Notes: generated by a model from the sequence alone, not told the origin. Counted from the stretch's first letter, positions 1 through 7,917 are shown. The stretch is DNA of 34,234 bases from Youngiibacter fragilis 232.1 (GCF_000495435.3 NZ_AXUN02000168.1:1-34234); one strand, 5' to 3'. Translations and numbers: made by a program.

Positions 1-622
1 AGATGTTCCAGGGTACTAGTGTCATTCCCACCGCATTTTTTGCCATCGCGATCGGTGAATATCCCACCAGACCGTCGAAGCCAAGTCCTGGTATATGCAA
101 AACATCCTGTTTTCGGAGGACCACTGTTCCGTAGTCCTTGAAGTTTGGATTCTCGTCCGAGGTTCGAGCATAGGTATAAAAAATCTCACCACTTTTATCC
201 CTGCTAACACTCACCTTGTTTGGTAAGAGAGGATATAGCCCAAGCACCCTTCCAGCGCCGTCACGTATGACCTGTACATAGGCATTCCCCCAGATGAGCA
301 AATGGCTCATTAGCGTTTCTCTAAACACAAATGACGTCATTTCACTGTTTGGTTCATCGTGGAGGATGTGATAAAGCGGATGGTCATAGACCCTTTCCTT
401 TCCTCCCTCTTTGTAGCGGTAAATATGAAGCGGCAGAGAAGCCAAAGCCTCTGACAGAATCCGCACACATGAATAAACCGCCGTAGTTTGCATGGCTGTA
501 AACTCATTTACGCTCTTTCCGCTTGTGGTAGGTCCGAATAAAAAGGTGTAATTCGAGCCAGTATAATAGTCACTAGGCTTGTCTCTTGCCTTGAAAATCT
601 TTGAAATAATAGGTATATTCAT
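1..622 (-). CDS. Phage portal protein, N-terminal part (cut by window edge)
   Basis: Reading down from the ATG at 622 gives an open frame of about 207 codons that leaves the window without a stop. It begins MNIPIISKIFKARDKPSDYY and contains ETLMSHLLIWGNAYVQVIR, LGLYPLLPNKV and DVLHIPGLGFDGLVGYSPIA, which match HK97-type portal proteins, the dodecameric ring at the capsid vertex through which DNA is packaged. A GGAGGTG ribosome binding site lies 7 bases before the ATG, and terL ends 39 bases upstream, the usual terminase-portal order. The last few codons before the edge read GMTLVPWNI. As I recall the family, this stretch normally continues with an acidic EEYG-type motif, so the extreme 3' end may be divergent, interrupted or an assembly edge. 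The family call is secure; the C-terminal half cannot be seen. Confidence 0.88.
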   Translation of the reverse strand, partial: MNIPIISKIFKARDKPSDYYTGSNYTFLFGPTTSGKSVNEFTAMQTTAVYSCVRILSEALASLPLHIYRYKEGGKERVYDHPLYHILHDEPNSEMTSFVFRETLMSHLLIWGNAYVQVIRDGAGRVLGLYPLLPNKVSVSRDKSGEIFYTYARTSDENPNFKDYGTVVLRKQDVLHIPGLGFDGLVGYSPIAMAKNAVGMTLVPWNI

Positions 623-661
623 TGGCTGCACCTCCAAATAAGCTCTTGTTCTTTAAAGTTT

Positions 662-2230
662 CTATAAAAAAAGAAGCCCGCGATCGTTATACACAGACTC
701 CTCTCTATTGTCGCTACCGCATCGTAACGCGCGATCTAATGCCATTATCGTTGCGACAGCTCCGTCAATTTTTTCTGTACTCTTCTCTTTGTCCGGTTTG
801 ATGTTCCCGGCAGGATCGGTTCGGATAAAGATATTGTCCATCATCCATCGGAGAACAGGATGCCCTCCATGAGCCAGCTTTTCTTCCAGCGTCAGTTTCA
901 TGAGCTCCTTTGTCGGTGGAGACATGTCTTTAAATCCCTGGCCGAAAGGAACAACTACAAAACCCATGCCTTCAAGATTCTGAACCATTTGTACAGCTCC
1001 CCACCGATCAAAGGCAATTTCTCTAATGTTGTATTTCTCTCCAAGTTTCTCTATGAATGCTTCAATAAAACCATAGTGAACAACATTACCATCTGTGGTC
1101 TTCAGGAATCCTTGTTTCTCCCAAATGTCATATGGCACATGATCGCGCCGTACACGCAGATCAATATTTTCTTCTGGCATCCAGAAGTAAGGCAGAACGA
1201 TATACTTGTCGTCCTCTTCTTCTGGTGGGAAAACCAGTACAAATGCTGTGATATCCGTTGTACTGGAAAGATCGAGTCCGCCATAGCAAACGCGTCCAGC
1301 AAGCGAATCGGGATCGGTTGTGAATGAGCACTTATCCCATTTATCCATAGGCATCCATCTAATCGCCTGCTTGACCCATTGATTGAGTCGTAGCTGCCTG
1401 AAGCTGTTTTCCTCTGCAGGATTTTGTTTAGCACTCTCACAGGCTGTCCGCACCTTATCAATACCCACTGTAATTCCAAGCGAGGGATTTGCCTTTTTCC
1501 ACACCTTTGGGTCGGTCCAGTCATCCAATTCATCCGCTCCAAAAATTATGGGATAAAAGGTCGGATCAAATTTTCTACCATCAAGAAGATCTTGTGCTTT
1601 TTGATGAATCTCATAACATATGCTGTTCGTATCGTTACCGGCTGTGGTGATAAGAAAATACAGTGGCTGCATTCTTGCGTCACCACTTCCTTTGGTCATA
1701 ACATCAAAAAGCTTTCTGTTAGGCTGTGTATGGAGCTCATCGAATACTACGCCGTGGGTGTTGAATCCATGTTTGTTTGAAACATCTGCCGAAAGCACCT
1801 GATAAATACTCCCAGTAGGCAAATATATTAATCGCTTTTGCGAATCAAGGATTTTCACTCGCTTTGATAGTGCCGGGCATAGTCTCACCATGTCAGCCGC
1901 CACATTAAAGACGATAGATGCCTGGTTACGATCCGCAGCGCAGCCGTAAACCTCAGCTCGTTCTTCACCGTCACCGCAGGTAAGAAGAAGTGCCACAGCA
2001 GCTGCAAGCTCCGACTTGCCCATCTTTTTAGGTATCTCAACATAAGCTGTGTTAAACTGCCGATACCCGTTTGATTTGATGGTCCCGAATACATCGCGGA
2101 TGATTTGTTCCTGCCAGTCAATGAGCTCAAATGCTTTTCCTGCCCATGTCCCCTTTGTATGTGATAAGCACTCTATAAATCCGACCGCGTAGTCAGCTAA
2201 TGTTTTGTCATAATGGCTATCTTTGCTCAT
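662..2230 (-). CDS. terL: Phage terminase large subunit
   Basis: The DNA packaging motor: an ATPase that pumps DNA into the prohead plus a nuclease that cuts the concatemer. Seen over 522 residues: Walker A-like P67-KKMGKSE, Walker B VVFDELH at 161-167, and an RNase H-like nuclease domain with candidate metal ligands D320 (GGLDLSSTTD), D407 (AFDRWGA) and D488 (KIDGAVA). The region WAGKAFELIDWQEQIIRD near the N terminus is typical of the HK97/phi-type large terminases of Firmicutes phages. The first ATG (2230) has no ribosome binding site next to it; a perfect one lies 40 bases upstream with an in-frame ATA at the right distance, so the true protein may be 12 residues longer (see the separate entry). 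Portal follows downstream. Its small-subunit partner is unusually far away (7384-7917), with the SAM module and three small genes between them. Confidence 0.95.
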   Translation of the reverse strand: MSKDSHYDKTLADYAVGFIECLSHTKGTWAGKAFELIDWQEQIIRDVFGTIKSNGYRQFNTAYVEIPKKMGKSELAAAVALLLTCGDGEERAEVYGCAADRNQASIVFNVAADMVRLCPALSKRVKILDSQKRLIYLPTGSIYQVLSADVSNKHGFNTHGVVFDELHTQPNRKLFDVMTKGSGDARMQPLYFLITTAGNDTNSICYEIHQKAQDLLDGRKFDPTFYPIIFGADELDDWTDPKVWKKANPSLGITVGIDKVRTACESAKQNPAEENSFRQLRLNQWVKQAIRWMPMDKWDKCSFTTDPDSLAGRVCYGGLDLSSTTDITAFVLVFPPEEEDDKYIVLPYFWMPEENIDLRVRRDHVPYDIWEKQGFLKTTDGNVVHYGFIEAFIEKLGEKYNIREIAFDRWGAVQMVQNLEGMGFVVVPFGQGFKDMSPPTKELMKLTLEEKLAHGGHPVLRWMMDNIFIRTDPAGNIKPDKEKSTEKIDGAVATIMALDRALRCGSDNREESVYNDRGLLFL

Positions 2231-2283
2231 AAATCTGGTCGGTTTGTATTTCTTCAGCTTTCGTATACGCGGTCACCTCCTTC
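2231..2283 (-). promoter_or_regulatory. terL ribosome binding site with in-frame ATA start candidate
   Basis: On the minus strand GAAGGAGGTG (2283 to 2274) is followed after 7 bases by ATA at 2266-2264. This ATA is in frame with terL and opens 12 extra codons reading IRKLKKYKPTRF before the annotated Met. The basic KLKKYKPTRF segment looks like a genuine terminase N terminus, and I remember homologues starting with a similar stretch. The frame is closed by a stop just upstream of the ribosome binding site, so no other AUG, GUG or UUG is available in it. Confidence 0.6.
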
Positions 2284-2299
2284 AATTTATAGACGACAA

Positions 2300-2321
2300 A
2301 AGAAGCCCCGGAAGGCTTCTT
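2300..2321 (-). terminator. Hairpin between the 161-aa gene and terL
   Basis: An 8-bp perfect stem (AAGAAGCC / GGCTTCTT) with a 6-base loop is followed on the minus strand by TTTTG. It sits after the stop of the upstream gene (2341) and just before the terL ribosome binding site. It could be a partial terminator or attenuator that lowers terL expression, or an mRNA end-stabilising hairpin. Confidence 0.6.
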
Positions 2322-2340
2322 GTATGTCATTTCTTGTATT

Positions 2341-2826
2341 TTATAGTTCGCCGGTGAGAATAAAGTGGCTGTATTTCTCTTTATGTTCCTCAAGGAATGT
2401 CACAAGCTCAAAGTATCCTCGCTCATAAGCCATCCGCTGAACCATTGGGGTATCGAACATATTGGTTTCACCGGACTCTCTTATAACTAAAATCTGTCTT
2501 ATTATCCGATCTTTCGGGCTTTCTGTACCAGGATAGTAGGCTGCATAGCGTGCGTAATCGTAGCCTTCGCTTTCAACCAGTATACCTTCATCAGTTCCTC
2601 TAGCTTTGACCAGAATACAGTGCCATACCTTATCGGTATCCATGAACATCTTATCAACGCGCTGGGCTATGAAGTCATGGTCATCAAGGAGGCTCTCGGA
2701 AAATGCTTTGAACTCTTCTGGCTCAAGCTCTACCACTTCCTCGATAGCAAATTGACTGCCGCTCTCTTTTTCGTAACCCTTCAAGTCATCTATTGTACTG
2801 GCTTTTCTAACAAAATATGCCTTCAC
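2341..2826 (-). CDS. Uncharacterised phage accessory protein, 161 aa
   Basis: An acidic soluble protein with no signal peptide or membrane segment. It begins MKAYFVRKASTIDDLKGYEK, carries the acidic stretch EEVVELEPEEFKAFSESLLDDHDFI, and then has a C-terminal half rich in aromatic residues (SEGYDYARYAAYYPG). I recognise the general type from clostridial prophages (possibly the DUF6329 group, from memory only) but know of no function. Its ATG overlaps the stop of the preceding DUF4314 gene by four bases (ATGA), which suggests translational coupling and a shared role. The C-terminal part (MVQRMAYERGYFELVTFLEEHKEKYSHFIL) looks helical. Confidence 0.7.
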   Translation of the reverse strand: MKAYFVRKASTIDDLKGYEKESGSQFAIEEVVELEPEEFKAFSESLLDDHDFIAQRVDKMFMDTDKVWHCILVKARGTDEGILVESEGYDYARYAAYYPGTESPKDRIIRQILVIRESGETNMFDTPMVQRMAYERGYFELVTFLEEHKEKYSHFILTGEL

Positions 2827-3071
2827 TGTTTTTCCTCCTCACATGAATCTTTGACTATTTCACATGAATCTTCGCCATAAGCTACACCGAGGCTTGAACC
2901 GCAGTCCCAGGAAACATGAATGGTCCCGATATCATCAACTCCAGTTACTGTGCCTGTCTCACCAAGACTTAGTTTGGTGTAGGGATCATTCATTCGAAGC
3001 AACTTCACTCTCGTTCCCCGTGTGTACTTTGTTTTAAGCTGCAGAAGTCTTTCTGGAGAAATGATACGCAT
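2823..3071 (-). CDS. DUF4314-type small phage protein
   Basis: A protein of 82 residues from the chosen start, MRIISPERLLQLKTKYTRGT. The middle reads GTRVKLLRMNDPYTKLSLGETGTVTGVDDIGTIHV, followed by a W-D-C-G-S-S-L motif, which is the small beta-barrel pattern of DUF4314 proteins found in Firmicutes mobile elements. Its function is unknown. The start at 3071 is preferred because AAGGAGG stands 9 bases upstream, whereas the longer frame to 3101 runs into the preceding gene and has no such site. The stop overlaps the next gene by ATGA. It belongs to a three-gene accessory cassette (with 2341-2826 and 3073-3792) between the radical SAM gene and terL. Confidence 0.8.
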   Translation of the reverse strand: MRIISPERLLQLKTKYTRGTRVKLLRMNDPYTKLSLGETGTVTGVDDIGTIHVSWDCGSSLGVAYGEDSCEIVKDSCEEEKQ

Positions 3072-3072
3072 T

Positions 3073-3792
3073 TTATTCAACCTCCTTTTGTTTGGCTTCA
3101 CCGCTTTTGAAAGCCGAGCTTCCTGTCAGTTTAGAAAGTAGGATTTTGCGCTCGTCCTTATACTGATCCCCGATGAAACCGAGTCTTAGCAGGAAGCATC
3201 GGAAAGCATATTTTTCATTTTCGATTACCCTAGCCTTTGTAGTGACACGTTTTTGTTCCCTTGCCAGTTCTGCCAAGGAGCAGATGAAGTGTGAGTATGC
3301 TTTGATTTCCTCAGGTGTTACCTGGAATGGGAACCATAGGAAGCTCACTCGTTCATCCGTAACTTCAAGCGGCAGTTCCTCAAGCTGAAGAGCTTTCTTG
3401 ATAAGTTCGCCTTTGCTTTCCAGGAGCTGCTTTAAATTTTCAAGGCTTCTGTCTGTGAATGTAGTTCTTGGCAATTCGATAACAAGTCCTTCAATTGGGA
3501 CTGTAGGTTGCTCAGCTTTTTCAGGCTCATCTGTTAAACTTTCTACTGGAATTGTTTCTGTAATTTCCGCTTCAAAATCATGCTCTGCGAGTCTTTCAAT
3601 AAGTAGCTCAAGTTTACTTATGTCCGCACCGTCTTCGAAGATGAGCTCTCCATCTTTGCTGAGGGTGTAGTTGCCGACCCGGTATGCGCAGGAAGGAACA
3701 CCTAAGTATTTTGCTGAAGAACCTGTAATTTCACTTATGAGTTGGACCAGACGTTTGCGTTCAGCACCGATAACGTTAAAGTTGATTGTCAT
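3073..3792 (-). CDS. Uncharacterised phage protein, 239 aa (prophage 'virulence-related' type)
   Basis: Starts MTINFNVIGAERKRLVQLIS at 3792, where AAAAAGGAGG precedes the ATG; a 20-residue upstream extension of the frame has no such site. The N-terminal 80 residues (GAERKRLVQLISEITGSSAKYLGVPSCAYRVG then YTLSKDGELIFE) form a recognisable domain of clostridial prophage proteins often labelled virulence-related, without functional support. An acidic, proline-containing linker follows at about residues 85-115, then a helical C-terminal half with the motif ERVSFLWFPFQVTPEEIKAYSHFI. That half looks like a second domain that could bind nucleic acid or a partner protein, but I see no catalytic motif. 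It lies at the head of the small accessory cassette, and its stop nearly touches the DUF4314 start. Confidence 0.72.
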   Translation of the reverse strand: MTINFNVIGAERKRLVQLISEITGSSAKYLGVPSCAYRVGNYTLSKDGELIFEDGADISKLELLIERLAEHDFEAEITETIPVESLTDEPEKAEQPTVPIEGLVIELPRTTFTDRSLENLKQLLESKGELIKKALQLEELPLEVTDERVSFLWFPFQVTPEEIKAYSHFICSLAELAREQKRVTTKARVIENEKYAFRCFLLRLGFIGDQYKDERKILLSKLTGSSAFKSGEAKQKEVE

Positions 3793-3894
3793 GATATTGA
3801 CCTCCTTTTTTCTTGGTATCACATATATCACTCTAAAAGCACAATATATCAAGCCATAATCGAGAAATTTATGTACCAGTTGAGCCGGAGGAAA

Positions 3895-4995
3895 CTATGA
3901 TTTATCATCCGATTTATCGTACTTCATATCATAAAAATGAGCGACCTCTGGGAAACTTTCCTCGAAATCGCTCAAATATTTAAAACAGGCGCTGGCAATG
4001 CCGTTTAGCTCCGCAAACTCCCGCAGGCTTTTCATTTTGTAGAAACTCGGCTGATTGCACCAACGTGCTATGGTGATATACAATCCTCGGTACGGGCTTT
4101 CGGAGTATCGGGCGAAGCGCATTACATACGGGAGACACCGGTTTCGCATCAGAATTTCGATGCGGGTAAACAGGTCAAATATGTCCTGGCGCCAGAAGGT
4201 TAAGTCCCATCGCTCTGTTCGGTCAAAGCCGCAGAAGCAGTAGAACTTCATAACTTCATTAGTGTAACGGCGGGCGAGCTTAATCTTTTGTTCAATTAGT
4301 TCTGCGTCTGCCACGTTGTCAAAGGCGAAAATGTAATCGCCGTCGTACTTGCTACCGAACAGCGTCGCGCATTTTTCGTCGGTGAGCAGACGCTCGTCGA
4401 GACCCTGTTTAAATTGGAAGGGTCTGCCGGTCTCTTGAAGCTCACTCAGCAGGCGCTGCCAGTCAGAACAACCAAAGAAGTTATCATCCAGCAGGCATAT
4501 CTTCTTTCGATCGCTATCGATGAACTCCGATAGCGGACTGTGAAACCGCACCCGGTCATAGTTCTGGTTTACACAGAAGCCACATTTGCGAAAGCAGCCA
4601 CGAGTCAGGAAACCGATTGAGTAATCAGTGTAATAGGAAAAGTTTCTCGCTTTCTTTCCTGCGGCAATTTGCTCCGCCACCCAGCTATCATAAAAATGGT
4701 AGTCAGGCATCTGGTGCTCGACCACTTCCGGCAGTGCAGGCGCTTTGTCATAGAAAAAGCCGGTACCGCCGTAGCTAACATTTGGCAGCTTCAAAGCGGA
4801 ATCCGGCACTGGAGTGTCCATGAAAACTTTAGATATATATATATGGTCGAAAACATCCAAGCCACCGTAGTCAGTTTTGAGCACCACCTCATCACCGAGC
4901 ATCTTGTGGTGGTGCGAGAGTTTCATACAAGCGAGATTCGGAAAGCGATGACGTTTGCGTCCGATCAGATCTGCGTCAAGAATTCCTATCAACAC
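3895..4995 (-). CDS. Phage radical SAM protein
   Basis: The protein has 366 residues from a GTG start at 4995, chosen because GGAGGTG precedes it by 7 bases and because VLIGILDADLIGRKRHRFPN looks like the natural N terminus. The 23 extra residues of the longer frame read unlike protein. The cluster motif G-C134-FRK-C138-GF-C141-VNQ is a CX3CX2C [4Fe-4S] site, so the enzyme should cleave S-adenosylmethionine to a 5'-deoxyadenosyl radical. Before it lies an N-terminal domain of about 110 residues (DYGGLDVFDHIYISKVF) resembling the B12-binding-like fold of some radical SAM enzymes. A TIM-barrel-like part follows (ICLLDDNFFG, FQFKQGLDERLL, YIFAFDNV). The substrate is unknown. It overlaps the upstream methylase by 20 bases and sits directly behind metK and that methylase, suggesting a SAM-dependent nucleic acid modification. 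Confidence 0.88.
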   Translation of the reverse strand: MLIGILDADLIGRKRHRFPNLACMKLSHHHKMLGDEVVLKTDYGGLDVFDHIYISKVFMDTPVPDSALKLPNVSYGGTGFFYDKAPALPEVVEHQMPDYHFYDSWVAEQIAAGKKARNFSYYTDYSIGFLTRGCFRKCGFCVNQNYDRVRFHSPLSEFIDSDRKKICLLDDNFFGCSDWQRLLSELQETGRPFQFKQGLDERLLTDEKCATLFGSKYDGDYIFAFDNVADAELIEQKIKLARRYTNEVMKFYCFCGFDRTERWDLTFWRQDIFDLFTRIEILMRNRCLPYVMRFARYSESPYRGLYITIARWCNQPSFYKMKSLREFAELNGIASACFKYLSDFEESFPEVAHFYDMKYDKSDDKS

Positions 4996-6226
4996 TGGCG
5001 GACACCTCCGCATAAGAGTAGAGCACATCGTCGCGCTGCACAGAAACCTTGTCAGCAGTGCCAACCTGCTCGATAAATCGCTTTACGATAACATCACAAA
5101 ACTTCTCATCGAGTTCGATGGTGTGACATATGCGGTCAGTCTGTTCACAGGCAATCAAGGTTGAGCCCGAGCCACCAAATGGATCGAGAACAATGCAGCC
5201 CGTCATGCTTGAATTAGTGATCGGGTTTGCAATCAAGGCTACGGGCTTCATAGTTGGGTGGTCACCGTTTTTCTTGGGTTTATCAAATTCCCAGATGGTC
5301 GATTGCTTGCGGTCTGAGTACCACATATGCTTGCCTTTTTTCTTCCATCCGAAGAGCACCGGCTCGTGCTGCCACTGGTATGGGGATCTACCAAGAACGA
5401 GGCTCTGTTTCTTCCAGATGCATGTACCCGAGAGATAAAAGCCAGCATCCGAGAAGGCCTTTCTGAAATTCAGACCTTCAGTGTCTGCATGGAACACATA
5501 AATAGAGGCGTCCTGTGCCATAACCTCTTCCATGCTTTTGAATGCATCAAAGAGGAAGGTGTAGAACGCTTCATTGCCCATATTATCATTTTTGATTTTG
5601 CCAGCTGATCCTTCGTAATTGACATTGTATGGGGGATCTGTGACTATCAGATTTGCTTTCTTTCCATCCATCAGGACTTTATAGGTCTCAGGCTTAGTGC
5701 TGTCACCACAAACTAGACGATGATTTCCTAACATCCAAACATCGCCTGACTGAGTTAGTGCCGGCTTTTTCAGCTCTGCATCAACATCGAAATCATCTTC
5801 TTGGATATCGTCGTCGTTTGTCAGAAGCTTGTTGAGTTCAGCCGGATCAAATCCTAGCAGTTCAACATTAAACTCCATGCCCTGAAGACTTTCAATCTCT
5901 AACCTTAAAAGTTCTTCATCCCACCCTGCATCCTCTGCATAACGGTTGTCAGCGATGATATATGCTTTTTTCTGAGCTTCAGTCAAGTAGTCTACAAACA
6001 CACATGGGACCTCTGAAAACCCTTCTTCCTTGGCGGCAATCAGACGACCATGTCCAGCAATCACACTGTAATCCCGGTCGACAATGATGGGATTGACGAA
6101 GCCAAACTCCCTAAGGCTAGATCGAAGCTTGGTGATCTGTGCAGGAGAATGAGTCCTTGCGTTATTTATATATGGTACCAGTTCCTGGATAGGTACCAGC
6201 TTCATATCACTGGTTGTCTTGCTCAA
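4976..6226 (-). CDS. ParB-N/DNA methylase fusion (beta-class adenine/cytosine-N4 methyltransferase)
   Basis: Residues 10-95 are a ParB/Srx-like N-terminal domain (YINNARTHSPAQITKLRSSL, VIAGHGRLIAAKEEG, IADNR), common in phage methylases as a nucleotide-binding or DNA-targeting module. The C-terminal part is an N-4/N-6 methylase with motif IV D197-PPY followed later by motif I D348-PFGGSGST; this order marks the beta class. It transfers methyl from SAM to an exocyclic amino group of A or C. The start is TTG at 6226, with GAGGCGGTG upstream lying inside the end of metK; the genes overlap by 20 bases. With no cognate nuclease nearby, it most likely protects phage DNA from host restriction or marks DNA for replication or packaging. 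SAM would be supplied by the adjacent MetK. Confidence 0.93.
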   Translation of the reverse strand: MSKTTSDMKLVPIQELVPYINNARTHSPAQITKLRSSLREFGFVNPIIVDRDYSVIAGHGRLIAAKEEGFSEVPCVFVDYLTEAQKKAYIIADNRYAEDAGWDEELLRLEIESLQGMEFNVELLGFDPAELNKLLTNDDDIQEDDFDVDAELKKPALTQSGDVWMLGNHRLVCGDSTKPETYKVLMDGKKANLIVTDPPYNVNYEGSAGKIKNDNMGNEAFYTFLFDAFKSMEEVMAQDASIYVFHADTEGLNFRKAFSDAGFYLSGTCIWKKQSLVLGRSPYQWQHEPVLFGWKKKGKHMWYSDRKQSTIWEFDKPKKNGDHPTMKPVALIANPITNSSMTGCIVLDPFGGSGSTLIACEQTDRICHTIELDEKFCDVIVKRFIEQVGTADKVSVQRDDVLYSYAEVSASVDRNS

Positions 6227-7382
6227 ATCGCATCACCGCCTCTTTAAGTTCTTTATACTTTCTGACATCCTCCCAAGGGTACAAGCAGGATGAAAAATGA
6301 CCATACACCGCTGTTTCCTTATAACGAGGGAACCGCAGATCAAGTGTTTCAATAATTGCTGCCGGACGAAGGCACCATACTTCCTTGATCGCTTCGCGAA
6401 GTATCGCGTCAGAAACTGTTCCTGTTCCAAACGTATCAACTTCGACCGATACGGGATCAGCCTTTCCAATGGCATAGGCAATATTGACTTGGCAGCGCTT
6501 AGCAAACTCACACCAGACGATATGCTTGGCAATGTTCCTGGCCATGTAAGCTGCGGACCGGTCAACCTTTGTTGGGTCTTTCCCACAGAAGGCACCGCCA
6601 CCATGGGCTGCAAGTCCGCCATAGGTATCGACCATCAACTTTCTGCCAGTCAGCCCGGTATCAGCCGAAGGCCCTCCTTCAACAAACCTGCCGGAAGGAT
6701 TAATAAGGACTTCCGTCTCTTCATCAAAAGGAAAATCCTCAAAGCACTTCCACAGTACGTGGGAATAAATATCCCGGCTTAGCTCCTCAGACTCTTTCGT
6801 CGCGTCATGTTGGATTGATATGATGATTGTTTTAATGCGCTTTGGCTTTCCATCTTCATACTCCACGGTGATCTGCGCTTTGCCATCTGGCTTGATGCCC
6901 TTGATAAGTCCATCGTGACGAACCTGATCAAGTCGTTTTGTAATACGGTTTGCTAAAACCGCTGGAAGCGGGAGCATCTGCCTTGTTTCATTGGTAGCAT
7001 AACCGTACATCGTCCCTTGGTCTCCGGCACCTAAGGTGTTATACCAGGAAGTGTCGCCACTTCTTGATTCCAGGGCATTTCCTACTCCATTTGCGATGTC
7101 CCGACTCTGTTTGTGCACGTAAACAAAAATGAGATACTTCCACGGATTGTATCCAACCTTCCGCAGTGTATCTCTCACAATCATTCGAATATCGATTTTA
7201 CCGCTACAGGTGATTTCGCCCGCCACGATTATCTTACCTTTTGTAGCCATTACCTCGCAGGCCACGCGAGAGCCGCGGTCTTTCCACAAACAGGCGTCCA
7301 AAACACTATCTGCGATGAGATCACAGAGCTTGTCTGGATGCCCTTCGCACACACTTTCTGCTGTTAAGAATTTATTCTCCAT
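6207..7382 (-). CDS. metK: S-adenosylmethionine synthetase, phage-borne
   Basis: Makes SAM from methionine and ATP in the cytoplasm. Of about usual length (391 aa), with the family signatures G14-HPDK, G118-AGDQG and the phosphate loop G261-GGAF-C-GKD. The loop normally reads GGGAFSGKD; here the serine is cysteine (C266), a mark of a divergent, probably phage-adapted branch. Other conserved parts are present (VLINPSGRFVEGGP, DTGLTGRKL, DRSAAYMARNIAKHIV). The ATG follows the terS stop directly (7384), and the 3' end overlaps the methylase gene. The host should have its own metK elsewhere, so this copy probably boosts SAM for the neighbouring methylase and radical SAM protein during infection, or replaces SAM depleted by a phage-encoded or host enzyme. 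Confidence 0.95.
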   Translation of the reverse strand: MENKFLTAESVCEGHPDKLCDLIADSVLDACLWKDRGSRVACEVMATKGKIIVAGEITCSGKIDIRMIVRDTLRKVGYNPWKYLIFVYVHKQSRDIANGVGNALESRSGDTSWYNTLGAGDQGTMYGYATNETRQMLPLPAVLANRITKRLDQVRHDGLIKGIKPDGKAQITVEYEDGKPKRIKTIIISIQHDATKESEELSRDIYSHVLWKCFEDFPFDEETEVLINPSGRFVEGGPSADTGLTGRKLMVDTYGGLAAHGGGAFCGKDPTKVDRSAAYMARNIAKHIVWCEFAKRCQVNIAYAIGKADPVSVEVDTFGTGTVSDAILREAIKEVWCLRPAAIIETLDLRFPRYKETAVYGHFSSCLYPWEDVRKYKELKEAVMRFEQDNQ

Positions 7383-7383
7383 A

Positions 7384-7917
7384 TCATTTTCCTTTCCGGG
7401 CGCTTAGTAGGCGCTCCATTAAATCATCTTGTGGTGTATAGTTCGAGCAATCAGTAAGGCTGTTCTCACGAACGATTGCGAAAATTTGAGCCCATAAACT
7501 ATAGGTTTGTTTAGAGAAGGATTGCGCCATGCTCACGTAAGGTGAAGCAATCGGTGCACCTGTTGTTGGGTGCTTTGCCAGAAGACCATATTCAGAAATA
7601 GCCTGTTCACACTGAATCCAGCGAGCAGCGCTCATAGAGTATTGCTCAATCTGCTGCTTGGGCACCAGATGACTGCATTTGTGTTTTATAAGCCATCCCC
7701 AGGTGTCTGTGTAGATCTCATTGGCTATCAAGGGATGCCCATTCTTTTGGGAAGCCGACAACCAATCAGCGGGCTTTGGCATTTCTGACCCTGTCTCAGA
7801 GTCACCTTCAGGCAAAGGTACAATTTGAAGATTGCGCGATTTTCCATCCTGTATTTTATCCGCTAAAGCCTTTCGCGGCCTGCCACCTACACCTGGCTGC
7901 GGACCTCTTTTACCCAT
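7384..7917 (-). CDS. terS: Phage terminase small subunit, P27 family
   Basis: 177 residues from the start at 7917 (MGKRGPQPGVGGRPRKALAD), with GGAGG upstream. The N-terminal GKRGPQPG-GGRPRK stretch, a basic DNA-contact segment, is the hallmark of P27-type small terminases. The rest (WGWLIKHKCSHLVPKQQIEQYSMSAARWIQCEQ... SPYVSMAQSFSKQTYSLW) is helical as in the family. The protein recognises phage DNA at the packaging site and hands it to TerL. It follows the HNH nuclease gene, a common pairing in cos-type phages where HNH and terminase act together at cos. The usual direct neighbour terL is displaced about 5 kb downstream by the SAM module and accessory cassette. Confidence 0.88.
   Translation of the reverse strand: MGKRGPQPGVGGRPRKALADKIQDGKSRNLQIVPLPEGDSETGSEMPKPADWLSASQKNGHPLIANEIYTDTWGWLIKHKCSHLVPKQQIEQYSMSAARWIQCEQAISEYGLLAKHPTTGAPIASPYVSMAQSFSKQTYSLWAQIFAIVRENSLTDCSNYTPQDDLMERLLSARKGK

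Noticed and set aside
860-1327. Plus-strand frame of 155 codons inside terL
   Set aside because: Fully antisense to a gene with clear terminase motifs; no ribosome binding site and a composition typical of a shadow frame.
1102-1542. Minus-strand 146-codon frame within terL
   Set aside because: Lies in a second frame of terL, starts mid-gene without a ribosome binding site, and shows no recognisable family.
2255-2276. GTG-initiated leader peptide ahead of terL
   Set aside because: The GTG is part of the Shine-Dalgarno sequence itself and has no ribosome binding site of its own; the in-frame ATA extension explains the signal better.
4669-5076. Plus-strand 135-codon frame opposite the radical SAM gene
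   Set aside because: Antisense shadow of a gene supported by the cysteine motif and start signals.
6297-6782. Plus-strand 161-codon frame opposite metK
   Set aside because: Antisense to the conserved MetK core; no start signals.
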